Part shown: one piece after another, positions 53,218 to 57,222 of the stretch
Position numbering within the stretch: the stretch's first letter is position 1
Layout of the letters: each line of letters starts with the position of its first letter
From: an uncultured Bacilli bacterium
GTDB lineage: Bacteria; Bacillota_I; Bacilli_A; RF39; UBA660
Assembly: GCA_949505625.1 (NCBI GenBank)
Contig: CATBQD010000012.1
Coordinates: 1-57,222, forward strand
Reading direction: 5' to 3'
Length of the DNA: 57,222 nucleotides
Made by a program: the position numbers and the translations under genes
The notes under the pieces: model-generated
Database searches by the model: none
What the model was told of the DNA's origin: nothing
The model's input: only the letters and a program-made list of their open reading frames with translations

Positions 53218-55131
53218 ATGGATAACGATTTTATAAAAGTGAAAGATATTGCTTTAGCGTCTGTAATTCGTTCAGAGTTAGATAGAATGGGAATTATTCC
53301 AAAATATAATGGAGTGTCAGGATTTCAAAATTTCACAAAAGAAGAGCTTGCAAGTATTAAACGCTTAAGACTAGAAAACAATACATTTACAGATATTTCA
53401 GCCCTTGAATATTGTGTAAACTTAAAAGATCTAGTAATTATTTCGGCAAATTCAAAAAAAGCTTCAACTTGGCTTACTTCAGAAGCCTATTTTTCGTATA
53501 AAAGCCAAAAAGTGAATATTAAGGATTTCTCTGTTATTTCTAAAATAAAAAGTTTACAATTTCTAACTATAAAAGATGATGATAATTTGGAAGAGTTAGA
53601 TTTGACGGGACTAACAGATTTAGCAGTTTTAGAATTAAGCGGAAACCATAAATTAACTACAGTAAAAGGTTTAGAATCTTTGACATCACTTTTAGAATTG
53701 GATATGGTAAATAATGGAATCTCTCATTCTTTTGATTTACAAGCTATGCTAGAAAATGGTTTATCTAGTGTGAATCTTGATTTTGATTTATATCCTCTTT
53801 TAAAACGAGGTTTTCCACAAATTCAAAATAGATTGATGGAATATGTAAAAAAAGGGTTAAAATGTACTTGGTCAGAAAATTTAAGTGATATAAGAACAAA
53901 TAGAATTTCTACAATGAGAATGGAACGCTTGGATTCAAAAGTAAAAGAGATTTTAAATTCCATTATTGGACCTGATTATAGTGATATAGAAAAGATTGTT
54001 GCAATATATCTTTATATTGTTCAAAATGTTCGATATGATCATGAATCTTTAAAGGCTTCAAAAGGAGAAGAAAATGAGGCTTTAAAGAGTGCTAAAGCTA
54101 ATTTAGGAGAGCTTGCTTCTGTTATTCTTGATCGAAGGCAATCTAGTTTTAATGCAGTTTTGGAAGGAAAAGCAGTTTGTGAAGGGTATACAAATATGAT
54201 GCATTATTTGCTTAAAACTGTAGGCATAAACTCTATGACGGTCCATTGTAATAGTAATAAGAATGTAAAAGTGGTTGGTCATGATAGTAATCATAGTGTT
54301 ATTAAAGTGGAATTTGGAGGGAACTTTTATTATTTTGATCCAACTTGGGATGCTGGGAAAAGTACGTTACAAAACTTCTTTAAAGCAAAAGATGAGTTTG
54401 TAAGAAATCATGCTCTTAGTATGACAGAAAGCGAAGTTTCTAGTTCACAGAATCCTTTTACCAATGAACAATTATCTGAAATATTTAATAAAGTAATGAT
54501 AGATAGGGATTCTAGAAAAAATGAATGGCAAAATGCATTATGCTTGTTAGAAAATAATCAGTTAGAATTTTTACAAAATGAATATAGAAAGGTCACTCAA
54601 GAAATAGAGAATTTGATGACCAGAAGCCCTCATGATCCGAAGTTAGAACAACTATTTTTAGAAAGAGATACTTTAAATAATTTAATAGAGGATTTGATGA
54701 AGCAAAGAAATTTATTACAAGAGAAAAAAGCAGAAGAGGATAGGAGAATACTTGCTAAATTAGAGCAAATGTTAGGATTTCAGATTAGCCTTGTTAATGG
54801 ATATATATATGATTCAAAGCTAGGGGTCCCAAAAGTTATTTTAAAAGATCGTTATACTCTTGCAGAGGATTGGAAATCTATAGAAGAACGATTAAAGAAA
54901 TTCTATGAATCTGGACAGTTAGATTTAATGACTTATAATAGAATGATAGAGGCTTTAAAAGCAACATATGGAACTATATTATCTAGGGAAGATACAAAAG
55001 TAGAACCAGTAGAGATGAAAATTAATAAACAATATATAGAACAAATGAAATTGGAATTTGAAAAATGGCTTGAAAGAGCAGAAGAAGTAATGAAAACTGA
55101 GCAAATAGAAGCTTCTAGAAGAATTCTGTAA
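53218..55131 (+). CDS. Leucine-rich-repeat and transglutaminase-like domain protein
   Basis: 637 aa, no signal peptide. Residues about 35-190 contain LRR-like units (LKDLVIISA, LQFLTIKDDDNLEELDLTGL, LAVLELSGNHKLTTVKGLESL). A transglutaminase-like core follows: GKAVCEGYTNMMHYLL has the nucleophile Cys near 321, GHDSNHSVIKV the His near 359 and YYFDPTWDAG the Asp near 374. A long coiled coil (about 440-520) with EKKAEEDRRILAKLE follows, and then a C-terminal helical tail. Such proteins occur as cysteine-protease-like toxins or regulators. It sits 30 bases before a SUKH-like gene, which suggests a toxin and immunity pairing. Confidence 0.75.
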   Translation: MDNDFIKVKDIALASVIRSELDRMGIIPKYNGVSGFQNFTKEELASIKRLRLENNTFTDISALEYCVNLKDLVIISANSKKASTWLTSEAYFSYKSQKVNIKDFSVISKIKSLQFLTIKDDDNLEELDLTGLTDLAVLELSGNHKLTTVKGLESLTSLLELDMVNNGISHSFDLQAMLENGLSSVNLDFDLYPLLKRGFPQIQNRLMEYVKKGLKCTWSENLSDIRTNRISTMRMERLDSKVKEILNSIIGPDYSDIEKIVAIYLYIVQNVRYDHESLKASKGEENEALKSAKANLGELASVILDRRQSSFNAVLEGKAVCEGYTNMMHYLLKTVGINSMTVHCNSNKNVKVVGHDSNHSVIKVEFGGNFYYFDPTWDAGKSTLQNFFKAKDEFVRNHALSMTESEVSSSQNPFTNEQLSEIFNKVMIDRDSRKNEWQNALCLLENNQLEFLQNEYRKVTQEIENLMTRSPHDPKLEQLFLERDTLNNLIEDLMKQRNLLQEKKAEEDRRILAKLEQMLGFQISLVNGYIYDSKLGVPKVILKDRYTLAEDWKSIEERLKKFYESGQLDLMTYNRMIEALKATYGTILSREDTKVEPVEMKINKQYIEQMKLEFEKWLERAEEVMKTEQIEASRRIL

Positions 55132-55161
55132 TGATTAATTGTAAATGTTAGGAGACGACAT

Positions 55162-55566
55162 ATGAAAAAAGATATAATAGAAAAATATGGTTGTGATTTT
55201 ACAAACAATATTGTAAGTGATGAAGTATTGGATTTAGCATCTGAAAAAATTGGAATATTATTTGGAAATGAGTTAAAAGAATATATTAAGAGTTATGGTT
55301 ATTTAGGTATAGGGGCAGTAGAATTTTATGGATTAAATTCGAAACAAAACTTAGATTCTGATTTGGTAAAGCAAACTCTTTATTTGCATCAATATTTTCC
55401 ATTTACTAAAAATTATATTGCAATTGCTAATATTGAAGATAGTATCTATTTATTGATTGATTCTGATGATAATATTTATGAATGTGATTTAGTATTGAAA
55501 AAAATAAATAATAAAAATATAAAATTTAACGATTATGTTATAAAAAGATTGAGTGATGAATACTGA
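55162..55566 (+). CDS. SUKH/SMI1_KNR4-like protein
   Basis: 134 aa, ATG behind TAGGAGACG. The layout is the SUKH fold: an N-terminal helix-rich region, the short conserved ELKEYIKSYGYLGIGAVEFYGL, then the strand LIDSDDNIYECD. SUKH proteins commonly serve as immunity proteins to contact-dependent or polymorphic toxins, and also as regulators. It directly follows the LRR-transglutaminase gene and ends in a terminator, so the two are probably co-transcribed. Confidence 0.75.
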   Translation: MKKDIIEKYGCDFTNNIVSDEVLDLASEKIGILFGNELKEYIKSYGYLGIGAVEFYGLNSKQNLDSDLVKQTLYLHQYFPFTKNYIAIANIEDSIYLLIDSDDNIYECDLVLKKINNKNIKFNDYVIKRLSDEY

Positions 55567-55583
55567 TTTATCAGTATTTTTTT
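55559..55583 (+). terminator. Terminator after the SUKH-like gene
   Basis: AATACTGA TTTA TCAGTATT perfect stem followed by T residues; it overlaps the stop codon. Confidence 0.92.
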
Positions 55584-55643
55584 GTTATCTTTTCAATTCC
55601 AGCAGTTTATGGTACAATGATAGTAAGAAAGAAGGTTTTTGTT

Positions 55644-56078
55644 ATGAACGAGAACAAGAAGGTTTTAGTAGTAATTGGTGTAATTGTAGCTTTTGTAGCT
55701 TTAATTGCTTTTGGTATGATTCAAACTAGTATGAATAGAAGTAAAATGATGAAAAAGTTTACAGATGCATATGCTTCTAGTAAGGAACAATTTGTTTATA
55801 TAGGACGTCCTGGATGTGGTGCTTGTACAACTTTTCAACCAATATTAGAGAAAGTAACAAAAGAATATAAAATAGATTATATATATATTAATACTGATGA
55901 TTTAAATGAGAGTCAAGTTCGTACAATTGTAGATAATTTAGGACTTGATTGGGACGATTTTGGAACTCCTACAATTGCAGTAGTAAAGGAAAATCAAGTG
56001 GTAAAAGCAACTATTGGGGTAATATCAGAAGAAGCTTTGATTACATTTTTAAAAGATAGTAATATAATTTCTGAATAA
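55644..56078 (+). CDS. Membrane-anchored thioredoxin-like protein
   Basis: About 144 aa, ATG 55644 behind AGAAGG. A transmembrane helix (residues about 7-27) precedes a thioredoxin fold. IGRPGCGACTTFQPIL has the CGAC active site, and FGTPTIAVVK carries the cis-proline segment. It probably acts on the outer face as a thiol-disulphide oxidoreductase or in bacteriocin/secretion-linked redox. The next gene follows closely, so it may be co-transcribed. Confidence 0.85.
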   Translation: MNENKKVLVVIGVIVAFVALIAFGMIQTSMNRSKMMKKFTDAYASSKEQFVYIGRPGCGACTTFQPILEKVTKEYKIDYIYINTDDLNESQVRTIVDNLGLDWDDFGTPTIAVVKENQVVKATIGVISEEALITFLKDSNIISE

Positions 56079-56091
56079 AGGAGTGGAAGAA

Positions 56092-56532
56092 ATGGAAAGT
56101 GAAGTTTATAGAAAAGCAAAAGAGTTTAAAGAACGTTATCCATTTACAGTTGCTTGGAGATTAAAAGCGCATTCTAAAATAGCAGAATTGCATTTAAATC
56201 CTGGAGAGATTGTAAAATATGCGTTTGCTGCACAAAAAAACGATAATCCTTTTGATATTATTACAACTTATATTGTTGTACTTACAAATAAAAGAATTTT
56301 ATTAGCGCACAAAAGATTATTGTTTGGATATTTCTTTACAGCAATCACTCCTGATATGTTTAATGATTTAGAAGTCAAAATGGGACTTCTTTGGGGAAAA
56401 ATTTATATTGATACGGTAAAAGAATTTGTTCATCTTTCGAATTTGCAAAGAGAAGCTTTACCAGAGATAGAAACATGTATTACTGAATATATGATGAGAG
56501 AAAAAAGAAGATATATGAAAGTCAGTGAATAG
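56092..56532 (+). CDS. Bacterial PH (bPH/YokE-like) domain protein
   Basis: About 146 aa. ATG 56092 is preferred because AAGGAGTGG lies just upstream; a GTG at 56083 would overlap that site. LHLNPGEIVKYAFAAQKN, then TYIVVLTNKRILLAHKRLLFGY and FFTAITPDMFNDLEVK are typical of bacterial PH-like domains. No transmembrane segment. Function unknown. Confidence 0.65.
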   Translation: MESEVYRKAKEFKERYPFTVAWRLKAHSKIAELHLNPGEIVKYAFAAQKNDNPFDIITTYIVVLTNKRILLAHKRLLFGYFFTAITPDMFNDLEVKMGLLWGKIYIDTVKEFVHLSNLQREALPEIETCITEYMMREKRRYMKVSE

Positions 56533-56546
56533 ACTTTCTTTTTTTG
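56518..56546 (+). terminator. Terminator after the PH-domain gene
   Basis: GAAAGTC pairs with GACTTTC followed by a T run; overlaps the stop. Confidence 0.9.
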
Positions 56547-56597
56547 TTATAATTTTGTTTTTTTGAATATATAATAAGAATTATTAAAAAAATTTAG

Positions 56598-56623
56598 AAT
56601 CTTGTTTTGACAAGATTTTTTAT
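56598..56623 (+). terminator. Hairpin with T run in the leader of the prepilin gene
   Basis: AATCTTGT TTTG ACAAGATT followed by six T. A TATAAT at about 56568-56573 lies upstream, so this may be a leader attenuator rather than the end of a gene. The whole gap 56533-56726 also holds an 18-codon ORF (56649-56705, MSTKMNIEFKISYTNFIE) with AAAGGA in front. I rate the ORF as uncertain. Confidence 0.6.
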
Positions 56624-56726
56624 TTAAAAAAAGAAAGGATGAAACTAAATGAGTACAAAAATGAATATAGAATTTAAAATAAGTTATACTAATTTTATAG
56701 AATAGAAATGAAATGGAGTGAATATT

Positions 56727-57222
56727 ATGCAATCGAAAAAGGGATTTACCTTGATCGAGCTTTTGGCTGTCCTAATAATTATAGGAGTCATTACTTTGAT
56801 CACCGTACCAATGGTACTTGATGCAGTTGGAAAAGGTAAAAAAGCCTCGTTTGAAAGAAGTATAGATGGATTGATAAGAGCCGTAGAAGTAGATTATTCT
56901 GAGGATTTTTTTCTTGCACCCAGAGATTACTTTTATGAGAAAAGAGATTTGACTCTTCTTACTGTAGAAGATAAAACTCGTGATGAAAAAATATTAACCC
57001 AAGGAGAAATAAATGGGAATGGATTCATATATGTAGATGAAGAAGGAAATATTCACATAGATAATATTTGTAATAAACAATATTGTGCAAATGGAGAAGA
57101 AGGGAATATAACAATAACTCCGAATCCAGATGGAAAAATACCAGAATTAAATAAAGAACGTCCATTGATAACATTAAATGGAAATAAGATAGTATATGTA
57201 GAAATAGGAGGAGAATATAAAG
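56727..57222 (+). CDS. Type IV prepilin-like protein with DUF5011-like extension (3'-truncated by the window)
   Basis: Begins MQSKKGFTLIELLAVLIII, the prepilin signal: short basic leader, Gly-Phe cleavage site, Glu5 of the mature protein and a hydrophobic helix, as in type IV pilins and pseudopilins (T2SS or competence). A soluble region with CNKQYC follows. The final visible residues, PLITLNGNKIVYVEIGGEY, read like the start of a DUF5011 Ig-like domain, also seen in the deacetylase gene here. A pilin-Ig fusion is therefore suggested. TGGAGTG precedes the ATG. The frame is open to the window end. Confidence 0.85.
   Translation, partial: MQSKKGFTLIELLAVLIIIGVITLITVPMVLDAVGKGKKASFERSIDGLIRAVEVDYSEDFFLAPRDYFYEKRDLTLLTVEDKTRDEKILTQGEINGNGFIYVDEEGNIHIDNICNKQYCANGEEGNITITPNPDGKIPELNKERPLITLNGNKIVYVEIGGEYK

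Noticed and set aside
1-57222. TGA as tryptophan (Mycoplasma-like code)
   Set aside because: Genes such as 14207, 21366 and 38076 start by overlapping a TGA stop of the upstream gene (ATGA), and all Trp positions checked in conserved motifs are TGG.

Overview
The window reads as a chromosomal segment of a low-GC (roughly 30% by eye), cell-walled Gram-positive bacterium, most likely an uncultured gut Bacillota/Bacilli lineage. The evidence is SecA with a SEC-C tail, long-form HPF, an agr-type quorum system, a class D-like sortase with its surface substrate, LysM and deacetylase cell-wall enzymes, ECF folate uptake under a THF riboswitch, and desulfoferrodoxin as an anaerobe's superoxide defence. 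TGA is a true stop: several genes end in TGA inside ATGA overlaps, so this is not a Mycoplasma-code genome. The taxonomic placement is inference.

Layout. (1) 0.6-12.5 kb is a defence island. It holds a type I restriction-modification operon in the order hsdM-hsdS-PrrC-like ATPase/anticodon nuclease-hsdR, the gene order known for the E. coli prr locus. A protein of unknown function, a large HEPN-motif protein and a UvrD-family helicase with a nuclease-like insert follow. (2) 12.6-18.7 kb has a membrane protein, an SDR oxidoreductase translationally coupled to a PLP lyase, a PdaA-like deacetylase and a membrane-anchored Big2/InlB-repeat protein. (3) 18.8-21.9 kb is a four-gene operon: a small radical SAM enzyme, a radical-SAM-like paralogue that has lost its Fe-S cysteines, a second intact radical SAM enzyme and a P-loop kinase. 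(4) 22.0-23.6 kb has housekeeping genes (rdgB, a ferredoxin-like protein, a deoxyribosyltransferase-like protein). (5) 23.8-29.6 kb is a seven-gene, tightly overlapping operon: B12-type radical SAM, P-loop kinase, radical SAM with SPASM-like tail, methyltransferase-like protein, a 138-aa peptide with a repetitive Cys/Ser/Glu/Arg/Trp tail, a cyanophycin-synthetase-like ATP-grasp ligase and a SAM methyltransferase. I read it as a candidate, possibly undescribed, RiPP or peptide-tailoring system.

(6) 29.6-38.6 kb has a DUF3883 protein, a THF riboswitch with folT-ecfA-ecfT, two peptidoglycan hydrolase genes, desulfoferrodoxin, a lipoprotein, and a thioester-domain adhesin with LPNTR sorting motif coupled to its own sortase. 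(7) 38.6-44 kb has an orphan HTH protein, two uncharacterised proteins and a P-type Ca2+ ATPase. (8) 44.0-46.9 kb is a complete agr system. agrA-agrC lie on + and agrD-agrB on -, converging on a shared terminator. The 39-codon agrD is easily missed. (9) 47-57 kb has a cold-shock gene with a structured leader, hpf, a candidate small RNA or attenuator, secA, an HD protein, a radical SAM-HD fusion, an LRR-transglutaminase protein beside a SUKH-like protein, a membrane thioredoxin, a PH-domain protein and the start of a prepilin-like gene running off the end.

No rRNA, tRNA, CRISPR array, insertion sequence or phage module was recognised. Functional names rest on motifs read by eye; no database search was run.
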